A DNA stretch of 64,000 nt. Source: Carassius auratus (Eukaryota > Chordata > Actinopteri > Cypriniformes > Cyprinidae). Made by a program: the position numbers and the translations under genes. Below, in pieces: positions 30,211 through 43,500 of the stretch (its first letter is position 1; each line of letters begins with the position of its first letter). The notes beneath the pieces were generated by a model that was not told the DNA's origin, made no database searches, and saw only the letters and a program-made list of their open reading frames with translations. The stretch lies in NCBI RefSeq assembly GCF_003368295.1, contig NC_039281.1, positions 12,016,174 to 12,080,173 of the forward strand, given 5' to 3'.

Positions 30211-31214
30211 TCCATGGCTAGTGACTGACAAACGCACTCGTCCTCGGCGACACATTTAGTCTTTTTAATCACACATTTGTGTTTCCTGTTCAAAAATAGA
30301 TGAGTAGGAGTAATTTGGGGTCGAATATTAATTGTCAGTGGGTTATGTGATATATGGGTAATAGGCTATACCTTAAACAAGCCTAAACTGGTTTGCTGTT
30401 TTTTGTTGGTCTCAGGATAATCTATCTTTTCTTTTAGCCCAAATCCATTCTTAAACTAGCAAGCAGACACGCTTGACTAGGATGGAAGACCAGCATATTG
30501 GTTTACACTGGTTTAAGATTAAGTTTCTAATCACATTTATACATAATTTGTGCAAATGTGATTATAGAGGGAAAATCAGACAGGAAGACACACTGAACAC
30601 AAAAGAATCAAGAGGGTGTTGCTGTACACAGGGCCCTTAATTTGCCTTCAGTCCTGTTTGATCAGCTCTAAACTATTAACTATTGACTAATTAAGTCTGA
30701 ATTTGATGCAAGATTCACTGAATTAAAGTTTACTTGATGTGATACAAAAGACATCTTGTAGTTACTAGACTAATTAGGATGCTCATATTCAGTGGCAGAA
30801 TCATGCATTAGTTTGTGCTGGTTGTAGATCAGGCTGATCCCTACTGATACTTTGTAATCACAGTGCACCATCCATGATTAAACTGTAGCAGTAGCCACCC
30901 GTTAACAAATTTCCCCTCTTAAAATAGTTTGAGCAAGCTCAAAGAGTGATTCAGAAACACTGAAGCGTTCAAGGCTTTCTGTGTGGCGTTCTCAAGGTAT
31001 AGTTTGTTTGCATTGCCTGTGCTGTATGATATCTTCAATGCAGAAATGGTACAATATGAAACACCATTGTTATTGAGGGGGTTTACTTCAGCATCCATTT
31101 TTAGTAAATTGGCTGTAGTCAATGAGTACCACTGAGTGCAAATTCTTTAATTAAATGGGTGGTCAGTTATTGTTAGTATGTAGTGCATAAACTAGATTCA
31201 AATGCACATGTAAA

Positions 31215-31325
31215 AGTGTAGTCGAAACCGATTTGTAGAGCAGGTGATGTAACGCTGAATTTCTCCAAATCTGTTTCGATGAAGAAATAAACTCATCTGC
31301 TCATTGGATGGTCTGAGAGTGAGTT
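31215..31325. repeat. Dispersed repeat fragment
   Basis: GCAGGTGATGTAACGCTGAATTTCTCC, read as its shorter blocks GGTGATGTAACGCTGAATTT and AAATAAACTCATCTGCT followed by GGATGGTCTGAGAGTGAG, matches the right-hand part of the copies at 18.2 and 42.9 kb. Confidence 0.7.
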
Positions 31326-32883
31326 CATTTATTTTTGGTGTAATATGTCTCTAACTGCATTTCCCTCGTAATTCAAAATCACACATAAGTTAAAGGTGAG
31401 AAAGGATTCTGAGCGGATGTTCTATAACAGTTGCTGTATGTTACATCTTTCCAAAATGTGTTCAAAAGTTTTTGTAGTGGTCGTTATATCACAATCAGGA
31501 TTTTCTGAGCATCTAGTGCCTTCCGGATGGGAGTAAATGGATAATGCCCAGTATGACATCCCTCTTTTAGTAGGATGTCCCTGGAAACAGGAAGATGTAA
31601 TTTAGCCTGTGCCCAGAGAGCACGACTGAGTTGACTGTGCCCACTCCTCTGATTTTACACACAGTGGACAAAAATATCCATGCAGGGAGTGGAGAAATGT
31701 CCCTTTTTTTAAGAATGTGAATCTCATTCTTAGACCAAATATAAAACTTGTGTGCAGACAATTTTGAGGACAAAGTACGGTATAAATAGTGCATTTTTTA
31801 ATTACCCATCATGCCATGCATTAAAAACATATTTATTACGTTTGGACTCAGTTGAGGTAATTCAAAAGTCATCTGTACTGAATCTGAATCAAGTTTAATT
31901 CAGCTTTTCCATCAAAGAATTTTGTAAGTGCAATCAAACTGCGCCAAAAGTAAGAAGAGCTGTAAAAAAAAACTTGAATGAGAAACAGAATGTCACTGGC
32001 CTCTTGTGCTGCTGAAGTATGCTTGTCCTCTATCTCAAGATTCTTTCTCTCTGTGCTGCTGTTTATTTTTACACAGAGAGAATCAAGGTCTTCACTCTGC
32101 CTCTTGAAAGAAAGGAGCTAACCTGTCGCCTAGCAACACCTCCCACTCCTGCTGAAGCCAGAGGAAGAGAAGAGAGGAAGAGGAAGGATTGAAGCTGCCT
32201 ATGAAACCAATAATAAGACCGAAGTAAATAGTGTAGCCTTTCAAGTCAAGAGCATCATGCCAAAGTGTGGGTATATTTGTGATATCCATAGCATACTGAG
32301 ACGCCGATGAAGTTGCACCTGTCGTTGCATTTAAATCATCTACATTTAAGTATAATAAATGATCTAATGCATTGTTTAGCCGTGTGCGCTGCTTGATTCA
32401 TATAAACTGTTGTGAGTGAGCAGATGTAACACTCAAACACCCACACACTGCCTCCCTCCCTTCCCTATTTCTGTCAGAGATACTTCCCCAGCCTGCAGCC
32501 TGGTATATTATTTTTTTTCTCTTGTGCAGTGTATTTTTAGACCCAGGGCTCAGAACAGTGGGAAAATGTGGACTTTTGTTGAAGTATCTCTCTTTCTGTG
32601 AATACTAATTCATGACGTTTTCATTGACAAATATTAGTACTTGATGTAACTTTGCAGATATCTTGCCCTTTAAATCGTAGTCCATTCACTGTTTTTGTTA
32701 AGGAAAATTTCCACCGATCTATTTATAGTCCAGCAAGAGCATTCTATAATTCCATAAGGTCTTTTTTTCCCTCTTGCTGTTTAAGCTCGCTACTCTATTC
32801 CAGCACTACATGCCAGCGCATTGTGCTCTCACCCTCTTTTTCACTCCCTCTCTCTCTCTCCTTTCGTAGGTTGCTGATGCAAG

Positions 32884-32901
32884 GTTGCCATGGTGACGTG
32901 A
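32884..32901. promoter_or_regulatory. RFX X-box with adjoining CRE-like site
   Basis: GTTGCCATGGTGAC (32884-32897) fits the palindromic RFX X-box consensus and overlaps TGACGTGA (32894-32901), a CRE variant. No gene starts here. It could be a distal element for npas4 or efemp2, or a chance match. Confidence 0.35.
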
Positions 32902-34169
32902 TGTAGATGTGTGACATCAAAACAGACCTCAAGCAGCAGATTTTTTTTTCCCCTTTCAGTCTGTCGCTCGCTCTCTATTCTCCCATCTCATTTCATATTA
33001 AGCCAAAGGCACTGTATTACAAAACAACTCCATGAGCTTCTGATGTAAACCAACCTCACACATGTAAGAAAGATATCCTTTTAACTGCAAATCCTGCAAT
33101 TTCTCTTAAAATAATGCAGCTCTTAGTGACCATAAGAGATCCATTATCCATCTCCGCCATTCAGCTCTGCCTTTGATAGTAGCCATCAATGATTCAGTGT
33201 GTGCGTCTTTGCCCATCTCTGTGCACTTCGATCTGAACGCAATGTCAATGTGTAGTGCAACCATAGTCTTTGTATCAATATTTGTAGTGCCCAGGTTTGT
33301 TCTTTGTCCTTCTCATCTGTAGTTGTGTATTTGTTGTTGTGGTCCACATTAAAAATCTAGGATTAATAAATTCTTCTAAGTGAAAGAAGTTTTTTCTAAA
33401 ATGCAAGTGAATATTAACATATTGTGGGCTCTAAGTGAGTTATCAGATGTAATTGGATGTTTTTTTTTTATTTGCCAGTTCAACTTTTCACTCAAATTGT
33501 AATGTGCTGATCAAAATGTATTTGTTATATAAAATATGCATGAAATTAGAAAAATGCAAATGCAAGGTCAACAAATCAATGGAAAAACAAATGTATATGA
33601 AGTTTCATAAAGCATTGCATAACTATTAGAAGAGAAGAGAGTGGGCAGAGATGGTTAGAAAGAGGAATAGAATGAGGCACAGGAAGGGGAGGGAGAGTGT
33701 AAGGTACTTCAGTGCTTTTTTTAGCTCTAGGCTAAAGTTACAATTATTGCTTTTATCCATCCTCAATTTCCCCTTGCCTCCCTCTCTTTGCAAGCAAAGA
33801 GAACCCTCGGAGAACCGATATTTCCTCATGATTAGTGATCATCTCAGCAGCATGAAGACTTCCGCACAGTTGGCAGTAGGGAAGCAGAATGCCCCGTGTC
33901 ATTCACCATGGCTGGATTTGAACAATAGCTAGAGTTTTTTTTCTTTTTTGGGTGGCTGAATCACTGGTATGAATTTATGAATGGGGAGTCCATTACCTGA
34001 CAGTTTTCTCACGCTCACGCTCCGAGTCATCTACGCTGAATGAACATCCTATAAGCACTTACAGGATTCTCATTCATATTCTCACATTCATGTTCTCCTT
34101 CCAGTACAAAATAATAATAATAATTGTACTACTATATGAAACACTTTCAGAACCCGACTTCCTCCCCTT

Positions 34170-34502
34170 GTTTTTGTGACATATCAGGACACAACTCTGT
34201 ATAATGACATGGGTATGACACAGGTATTACAAGAAGAGGGTGACTTATGAGGACATAACCCATGTCCCCATTTTTCAAAATGCTTATAAATCATACAGAA
34301 TGAGTTTTTTGAGAAAGTAAAAATGCACAAAGTTTCCTGTGAGGGTTAGGGTCAGGTGTAGGGTTGATGTAGGGCCATTGAATATACAGTTTGTATAGTA
34401 TAAAAACTATTATGCCTATGGGATATCCCCACTTTTCACAAAAACAAACGTGTGTGTGTGTGTGTATAAATATACCTATACGTGTGTGTGTGTGTGTGTG
34501 TG
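34170..34502. repeat. Conserved fish repeat with (GT)n tail
   Basis: Blocks such as TGACATATCAGGACACAACT, GGACATAACCCATGTCCCC, AATGCTTATAAATCATACAG, TCACAGGAAACTTTGTGCAT in reverse complement, and GGGATATCCCCACTTTT match a repeat I know from many teleosts. Copies often end in a CA/GT microsatellite, as here (34450-34465 and 34482-34502). Confidence 0.65.
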
Positions 34503-36194
34503 TCAGGTGGGAAATGCAATGTATATGATTAACAGAAACAAATGTTACATTTTATCTACAATTAAGGTACTAATATACACCTTTTTGAGGGTAGATGCAG
34601 GTACAAAGGTCACATTTCCAGTGATAAGCTATCACTATCTAAGCTATCTAAGCTTTTAGAGCAAGAGTGTGAAAGTTGTTTTACACCACGTGCATTATAT
34701 ATGCCTTTTGGTTTTATGAGCTGAGTGAATTCATCTAGTGCAGCAGTGGAATGTGAGTGTGATTTGCATTTTTGCAATATGTTGCTAAATCTGCCTGAAG
34801 CGTCATCGCGTTTTGCCACAGAAGCTGTTTTTTAACACCCTATGTTAACACTCAGCATTCAGACTCTCACCCGCAGGCTTTTTCATGGAGACAGTCTCTC
34901 ACACATTACTCATTCACTCATCAAGAGGATAGACTCACTTTACAGTCTCTCTCCCTCCAACTCTGACACAGATGAGCAGCGTTAGTCCGAAAATATGTTT
35001 TTTTCTCCTCTCTTTGGCGCTCTATTTGAAGCACTAGGCCCTTTAAATCTAAATATGTGCATCCTTAGGCCATATGTGCATGAAATACAGCAAGTCATAA
35101 AGGGTTTTACATATTATGAGATTGCAATGATGATTCTGGATGCTTAGCGCCATATTTTTTAACTGTTTTAAAAAATGTTCTCTCTTCCTCAATGAAGGAA
35201 TTCTCTCTTTATTGCCATCCCTCTGCTCGCGCGCCCACGCGACCATAGCAACACATTGTCGTATCATAGTAACCACATTTACGCAGGGAGAAAAAAATTA
35301 TGGGTGGGTTGTAGAGGTATCTTTCACTGACCACCATGAGCATGCAGCTTGTATTCAATGTATGTCAAGGGTGAGATTATGAAATCACATTTATCATTCA
35401 ATTCAGATAGAGTTTGAATATCAAACCTATATTTTAAGGCTTTTTAATAGAGGTGAAAGCATATCAATAAATTTAGCACACTAACCAGATATTCGCTACA
35501 ACATCTCATTTGAAATTACTGTCAATCCTGATTCTAGTTCCCAGTTTGTGGGCCATATAAATGTAATTAGCCCTCCTCGTTTGGTTCATCTGAATAGCCA
35601 ATCAGTGGCAGATGAGGTAGATGACTCTTGTTATCAGAGTCACTCCAACTCATATGAAGCCCTAATCAAGGCTCGTCTGTAATATTTAGAGGTCAGTTTA
35701 ATTCCCTAAAACAAATGGCCCAATTATCAGGGACAAACATGTGTCCCTTTTCACTCTCCATCTGTGGAGATCCTCCTTTATTCGGAAAGCAGTGGACTGA
35801 AGCTAATGAGACATGCTAATGGAGCACCTCTGTAAACCCCAGTCACCCAATTGAGCAGGTTATTCTCCACACAGACCTTGCTAGCTGTCTGTCGAGGGTC
35901 ACAAAACATTATTGTTTATAAAGACTACTTCTGATCTCATATCAGCTTTTAGCCACCTCTGTTGGGAATCTAGTTTAAGCTGTGTAGATGTTCTATGAAA
36001 CATGATAGCTGGTTTTAGTTGGTGGACCATCAGTAAACCAGATACATCTGCTTATGCCATCTTAATCTGTATAGCACAAAATATTGTAAAATGCTACAGT
36101 GTTTTTTTTTACAACAATGAAAGTCAGTGGGATCCAGTGTTGTTGTTTTTTCCTCATTAAATTTAATTGTTGGGCAAATAATATACAAATATTA

Positions 36195-36500
36195 TTAACA
36201 TTATTAAAAATAAAGGTTCCAAAGGTTTCCACAAAATAACAATTTTTGGTTCCCCAAAGAACCATTCAGTGAACAGTAAAATTTTAATTATTAAAATGTA
36301 TTAAAAGAACCATTCTAAATAACCTATTTCCACTGTAAATAACCTATTTGTGCAAAGCAAGGTTCCATTGATATTAAAGATTCTTCAATTAACTAAAGAT
36401 GCCAATAAAGAACCCTTTTTTCTTTCCATTTCTTTTTAAGTATAGAATGAGGGAATTACAGAATTATAATTTTGGGGCGAACTGTCCCTTTAAAATGTTT
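36195..36500. repeat. Degraded TIR-element and repeat fragments
   Basis: Repeated AAAGGTTCC / AAAGAACCATT motifs (about 36210-36420) resemble the interior of the MITE at 52768-53005. Next to them, TTTTGGGGCGAACTGTCCCTTTAA (about 36471-36495) is a terminal segment of the repeat family found at 4.6 and 44.2 kb. Confidence 0.5.
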
Positions 36501-38293
36501 AAGTTGGTTTTTGAGACATGGTGGATGGTCAACCATCTAAACCAGCTCCAACTAGTTTAAACTTGATTGTTATCTGGCAGACTGACATGTTTATTTGGTG
36601 TTTATATTTAGAGCTACATGTAATATTCCATTTTGCTTTGCCCACCGCCTCCCCACACATGATAAGCAAATATAGATTTCATGAATACTTCTGTTGTTTG
36701 TAGTTAATGCAGCGGATGTCACGGACGCTGAGTGCTTGTTTTGTAATGGACTAATGTGTTTGAAAAAGAAGGCGGAGGGCAATAGTGTTTCCTCTTTTCA
36801 TTCAAAAATAACCATGGATATCCAGGTAAATATAGTGCTTCTGTCTCAATGACTGACAGCAGCTGTGTTTGTGGGGAATTTCCTGTCTCAATTAATGTGC
36901 GCACTCAAGCATGAAGGAAAAACTCTCTCGTTCCTGGCTATATAAAAAAAAGCATTTGTTCCGGGCTGTGCAAAGAAATAATCAGATCAGCAGTTTTTTT
37001 TTTAGTTTTTTTTTTTTTTTTTGGAGTTCCCCACACTTTTTGCCACACAGTTTCATTCTGGTGAGGACAAAATGAAAGATTGCAGACACAGCATTGAGAA
37101 TCACCTTCCCAGCAAGAAAGTGATTAATTAAAACCGACTGAACCGAATGCAGAAAGTCACCATTTAAAAAAAAAAACATTTTGTTTTTGGCCTCGCTGGA
37201 CCGGGAACATTCTCTAAATATTGTTTCATATAAGTTTAACTGACACAAAAACATTTAAACATTGTTAATGGAACATTTTTCTGAAACTGTTTAGTTACTA
37301 CTTTTACTATTTGTTACTACTTGTTTCAAATGGTTGAGAGAATATTCAAAAGTAACCTTCCAATAATGTTTGTAAAATAATACAATTAAAAACTGGACAT
37401 TTGAACATTCTGAGAACTTTAATCACTTAATGTGAACGTTAGCAAACATACTGAACATATTTTTGTTAGCGGTATCCATAGCCAGCGTGGTTCAAGATAG
37501 ATGATCTGAGCGAGAGGACAATTCAATCCTGGGACATCCGGTCCATTCCCACTCACCGGTTCCTGACCCATAAATGAGGTCACGTTTGGCATGAACTGTG
37601 GAGTCTCCCTCCACTCCATAGGACACCGTGACACATAAGTCTGTATATAAAAAATATTCACACACTCATGGGTTGATTCTCACACACGCACCTTTTCTCA
37701 AGGACACCTCCACATGCGGAGGCATATTGGCACAGCTCATCAGCCCTCCTCTTTCTTTGTGCCTGCTGGGTGGGTACAGCACATCTCGCTCCTGCATTTG
37801 GCTTACAGTTGGGTTTACCGTTTGTCTGCCATCCAGCAAAATGCCACATTCTCACGCACATACATCCCCGTCACCCACTTCCTAAAGAACATTTCAACAA
37901 TTCTTTATCATGATCTGTGCTGTGAGGCAATGTTCGAAACAGTCTGCTGGTACCATCTGTGTCCATCTCCGTTTACCAAATTAATGTGGCCTTCCCATTA
38001 ATTGCCTAGATTCGCAGGTATGTGTATGCTTGTTTGCCCTTCACAGTACAGTCTCACTTGGGAACATGTAGCTAAGGAAGTAAAGAATCTGGTTCACTGG
38101 ACAATTAGGTTACAAAACCAGCTGCAAGATTCCATCACTTCAAGTTGTGTCTATTTTGGGCCTTGGACTCTGTGTGCTGCACTGCCCCCATGTGGCAGAC
38201 CAGAGTCGGTTTTCAGACCTGTGATTATGTAAGACGTTGCAGGGAATGAGTCATCACTGGGTTGCTTCAGATAGGATAGAACTCTGTGTGAAG

Positions 38294-38321
38294 GTGTGTG
38301 TGTGTGTGTGTGTGTGTGTGT

Positions 38322-38370
<49 letters not shown>
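38294..38370. repeat. (GT)n microsatellite
   Basis: About 77 bp of GT repeat interrupted once (TTCGTG near 38321). It generates Val-Cys and Thr-His frames that are not genes. Confidence 0.95.
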
Positions 38371-40364
38371 GGCACAGAGCACTGGAGACAGCAGTGGGAT
38401 GGGCGAGCAGTGCTGGGGACGATGAAACGTGAATTTTCCTGTTGCTTTTTTCGATTCTGATTGATCGGTGTAAGTGGTCACTCCTGAAGAGCTGCAAAAT
38501 AACAAATGGAAGCAGTGTGGAAGGTTCTAGAACTCCATTCATGTATGGCGACAAATAGTCCAACTGTATCTTGTATCTTATCTGATCATGAAATGATCAT
38601 GATGTTTTATTCATTTTGCTGTCCAGGTCAGTCCATGCAGCATTAATCTGCATATTTTGGTCCAAAGAAGACAATTTTGCTGTGTATTATTAACATATTA
38701 TAATGGTATAATATATACTGTTTAATATAAAGGTTAAGTGGTTTAGAGGAACAATGGATAGATGTACAGTACAATACAATACAATAATATACAATGAAAT
38801 TCTTATATATAATTCCATTTTTCAACTTTTGAAACAAAAGGACAATTTCAGTCAAATTATCAAGTCACATATAGATTATAATGTAATATATAATACAATA
38901 TACATCTGGCTGAAATTGCACATTTCAAAATATAATATATTTATTCATCATTTATTATAAATGGGCTTTTGATTACAAAAGATTACATTTAATATAAATT
39001 TAATTCAGTTATTCAGTTGTTATATTATTATTTTCAGTTGTTATATTATTATAATTCTTTAATAATGTGTCTACTAAAATGGCTCTTTCAGTTATAAAAG
39101 GGATATTTCAGTTAAAAGACATTTTTTTATTAAAATACATTCTATTATTTAGCATTAATAAAAAAAAAAAAAGTATTTTAACTTTTCCAAAACCGAATAT
39201 GAACAAGAACATCTCCTACACACAATCCAGTACTGTACGTCTGGTGACATCATTACCCCATTAGCCTCAAGTACAATAACTCCATTATGATTCAGGCCAC
39301 AGCGATTCCATTCAGAGAGGTTCTCTTTGCCATTCTGAGAATTGAGAAAGCTCCCGTGTTTCCAGTATTGGACCTGGTTTAGATCCAGAAAGATGTATTA
39401 ACCTGCATCTGTACCTCAGTGGAACAAAATAGTATTGATCAGAAAAGATTGAGTTTAGTCTGTCCTACTTTACTAAATGAAATGTCACTGTCTTGCACCT
39501 TAAATATTATCCAGATATAGCTCTGACATGATGCTGTAGATTATACTGATTACACTGAGTTTTCCCCTCTCTAAATCCGTTCTTTTTCTAGTCAGGCTTG
39601 TGCTAATGAGGCTGCAGAGAGGCGGACAGCTGCTCAGTAGGGTTCCAGTATATCCCGTGGTTAGACGAGTCAAAGATCGCAAGGGTGGGTGGCAGGGTTA
39701 AGCAGGGCACGTGAGCGAGACTTTCCATTTGGCGGAAGAGGATGCATAGCAAAGAAATGCCAAGAAAACATCCCAGCTGGAAGGCAAACATATGTGGGTC
39801 TGGAGTCAGAATTTTATGGTCTTATCAAATTTATTATAAATCCAGGATTGAAATACAACAACGGCAGCATGTTATTAAAAAATAAAAAAAAACTACACAA
39901 AGTAACATAAGCATTATTGATGGTGGTGGTGGGGTAGAGGTTTGGAAAGACTGAGTGGTTACTGAATAACAACACTGAATAAAAACAATACTTAACGCAG
40001 AGATAGATTATGCATAGTGGAAAATTAAAAGAGGCTTTTTGACACTAAGAACATAGAGAGATGATTTTTACAGCATTGATATTGTTATTGCTACATTTAT
40101 TTGAATAGGAGGGATTAATTATTGCTGACATCTGAACTGGAAGAGCGAACCAGTGGAAAGAGTCTGCAGAGCTGCAGCCCTCATCCTGAGAAAGAGGCTA
40201 TTTTTAGAAATGACAAAAGACAGTTTACATTGGTTGTACAGCAGGTTTGGAATCATAGTGCAGGTAGTTACTTGGCCATTTTCCATATGGCACAATATAG
40301 TGGGTTGTTATCTCATTGGCATTTTGTCCTTAATAATATATAGTGCCTGTCTCTAATAGCCTTT

Positions 40365-40370
40365 TTTATT
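40365..40370 (-). other. efemp2 polyadenylation signal
   Basis: AATAAA on the minus strand about 195 bp beyond the efemp2 stop codon, which would give a short 3' UTR. No competing signal lies closer. Confidence 0.6.
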
Positions 40371-40562
40371 ATTTATGATGTAGAGGTTTTATAAGTTGGT
40401 ACATGTCTCGTGAAAATGACTTCTCTACAATCTAGTTAATGATGTCTGTCAGTTGGCAGACATATCCAGCTCATAAGTCCTGCTTGTTGGATGAATCAAT
40501 CAGTGCTTCCACTCTTCCACCCCCTTTTTTCCCCTCTCTGGGCATCTCTACATCTCTCTCAG

Positions 40563-43500
40563 TTAAAAGGCATGAGGCCCAACGTAGATGGTCAAGCGCA
40601 GGACAGAACTGGTGTGGTAGCTCACGAGGGGGTTCATAGAAACCATCTCCAGATCTAGCACATATTCTCTGGGGCCATTCACGGCACGGGCAAGAACAAG
40701 CATGGCGCTGATGTTGTTGATTTGCTGAGAAAACAGATATGAAAGGCACAAGGATCATTTCAAAATCAGGCTCTATGAGAAATGTATTAGTCTTCCTGAT
40801 AATATATACACTACCCATTAAAAGTTTGGGGTCTGTAACATTTTTAAAATGAGTCTCGTGCTTACCAAGCCTTACTGACTCCCCACTTTTGAAATGTAGT
40901 GTATATATTGAAGGATATATTTTCCCAATGGGGTAAGAAAAAAATAACTTCATTCGGGATATAACTTTAGCTTGTTTTGAAGGTGTTTGAAATCTGTTTT
41001 CTGTATAGGAAGATTATACACTAAATAAAGTTATTCTTTCTGAATATGCAGTGAGTTAAATAATTGTTTTAATTACCCTGATGTAAAAGTCTCCATTGTC
41101 ATCTCCAGAGCGGATACGGAAGGTGTTATAGGCTCCAGGTGAGACGCTGGTGGCCTGAATCTGAAAGAGATCTGAAGGGACGGAGCGCTCAGACGTGATG
41201 CTCATGTAGCGATGCACAATGGAGTAGGGGAAGTCTCGACAGCCAGGCTTTGTGATAGGACATGTACAGCGGCTGAATGAAGCGAGAAAATTGTATCAGT
41301 TAGGAAAGATTTCAACTAAATTGTTCAGGGCTAAACGTAAGTGAGTTGAATAGATTTGAACTGACCTGCACTGAAAAGAATCAATACGCTTTTACAGGAC
41401 TGGTCTGTTTTAGAGTGAACTGAACCGGTAACATTTTATATGACTTAAATTGAATTGAATTAAACTGAACTAAATAGTACCCACAAGGTCAGGTTTTTGC
41501 ATGACTAATAACTATGCTATCCACAACTGTACCAAATTATCCAAGTATGTGTACCATATGTCCAGCAAATTAACTTAAAATTTTGGATGCCATCCATCTA
41601 GCCAGATATTTCTTAAAAAATGCCTGACCAACTGTTGTTCATTTCAAGCTTGTGGAAATGAAGATTATGTTTAGATATGCTTAGAGGCACAGACTGAAGA
41701 ACTGGCCTCAGATATGGAATAATAAACAGGTCAATAAAAAAAATAATAAAGAATCTCAGGTGTGTCTCAAATAGACGCTACTGATGAACAATAGACAATT
41801 ATGTAGAGGAAAATATCTCATAAAATTTGGGTGCATAAATGCTGTGTGTGAATTGAATTAGCCTGCTAGTGTGTGTAATATTTCCAAATTGTTTACTTAC
41901 TCTGACACTTGTACGTAGGGTTCCTCACAGCTTTTGCGGTCAACACACTTGTGCCCTCCATGAATGTTCACACACGTCTGTCCATCCGAGCACTGATGAG
42001 CTCCTGTCTCACATTCATTTATATCTAGATTCAAAAAGAGGAAAAAAGTCTCTAATTTGTTCTATGAGTGAATTGGGAAGCAGAGCGTGCAGTGAGAGAG
42101 CATTAAATTAAGGTGTACCTTGGCAGAGGCGCGTGCCCAGGAGCTGATATCCTTCAGGACAGACACAGGAGTATTTGCCATGCTCATTAACACACTGATA
42201 CTGGCACAGGTAACTGGAGTGGCTGCACTCGTCTATGTCTGAAGACAGAGAATGAATATGATCAGTTGCTCCTGTTGTAAGATGCAAAATCATTTTTCTC
42301 TAACACGTGTGTTTTTTTTTTTTTTTTGTTTACTCCCAGATTACCATTGCAGGCAAAGCCATCTGGCCCCAGCTCATAACCCTGCTCACATCGACACAGG
42401 AACGTCCCGTACGTGTTATAACACCTCTGACTGCAGGGGGCCCCCATGCTACACTCATCCACATCTAAAAGCAACAGAATGGCAAAGCAGACAGGATTGT
42501 ATATGAAGACATTAGATGTAAAGCAAACACTGAAGGATTACAAAATATAGATAGTCTGATAAGTATGTAAAATAATAACTTTCTGAACTGGACTTGCTAT
42601 TTTTGTTGGCAAAACAATTGATTGAAGATTTAACATTAGATATCTTGCTCGCCAGTGCATTCTGAATGGGTACCATCAAAGCGAGAGGTCAAATAGCCAA
42701 TAAAAACACCACAATTATCCACAAATAATTCACATGACTCCAGTTCATCCAGCTGACATCCCATGCAGTGAAAAACTATACGATTGTAAGAAACAAATCC
42801 ATCATCAAGAAATTTTAAATTTAGACCATCGCTTTTGGCTTTCCCTTATAAATGTCCTTTTTCTGTATATATTACTCTGATGATTTAGACAAGATTAATT
42901 TTTTCACTGGAGAAAGCAATATTATAGAAAGAGGACTTGATGGATTTGTTTCTTACAAATGCATAGCCTAGCTTTTCACTTTAAAAGATATTCATTTATG
43001 GACTGGAGTTGTGTGAATTACTTGTGTATTATAGTGATGTTTTTATCAGCTGTTTGCACTCTCATTCTGACGGCACCCATTCACTGCAGAGGATCTGTTG
43101 GTGAGCAAGTGATGTAATGCTGAATTTCTCCAAATCTGTTGTGATAAAGAAACAAACTCATCTATATCTTGGTGAACGGTTTCTTGAATCAGTGTTACAA
43201 AACGTGTAATCAGTATGTTAAAAAGCTGAATGGCTGTTCTGACAATATTGTAGAAATCTTGAATTCATCTCGACTCCATTCTGGTGCATAGCATTCACTT
43301 CATGATCTACTCAGTTACTGGTGGATAAAATCAAGTCCCTTCAAATTTTATTTTTCATGTTGAATATTCTGTTGAACTTGGAAATGCATCAATTTATGAA
43401 AGTAACAAGTGCTCCAAACACAATCCACACTGACTTTAATGTCTCGATTTCTAGATTTCCACCATGTACAAAGTGCTCTTTTACTAGTTTATATTTTGGC

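Larger units (their letters stand above)
28690..40364. other. npas4-efemp2 intergenic region
   Basis: No coding exon recognised in about 11.7 kb; the open frames are short and resemble nothing known. It contains the npas4 upstream motif cluster (29.1-30.2 kb), a dispersed repeat fragment (31.2 kb), an RFX X-box (32.88 kb), a conserved fish repeat with (GT)n tail (34.17-34.5 kb), degraded TIR-element pieces (36.2-36.5 kb) and a (GT)n (38.3 kb). The stretches 30.3-31.2, 31.4-32.8, 33-34.1, 34.6-36.1 and 38.4-40.3 kb hold nothing I can interpret. Confidence 0.5.

Noticed and set aside
38151..38563. Thr-His and Val-Cys rich open frames
   Set aside because: Produced by the (GT)n microsatellite at 38294-38370.
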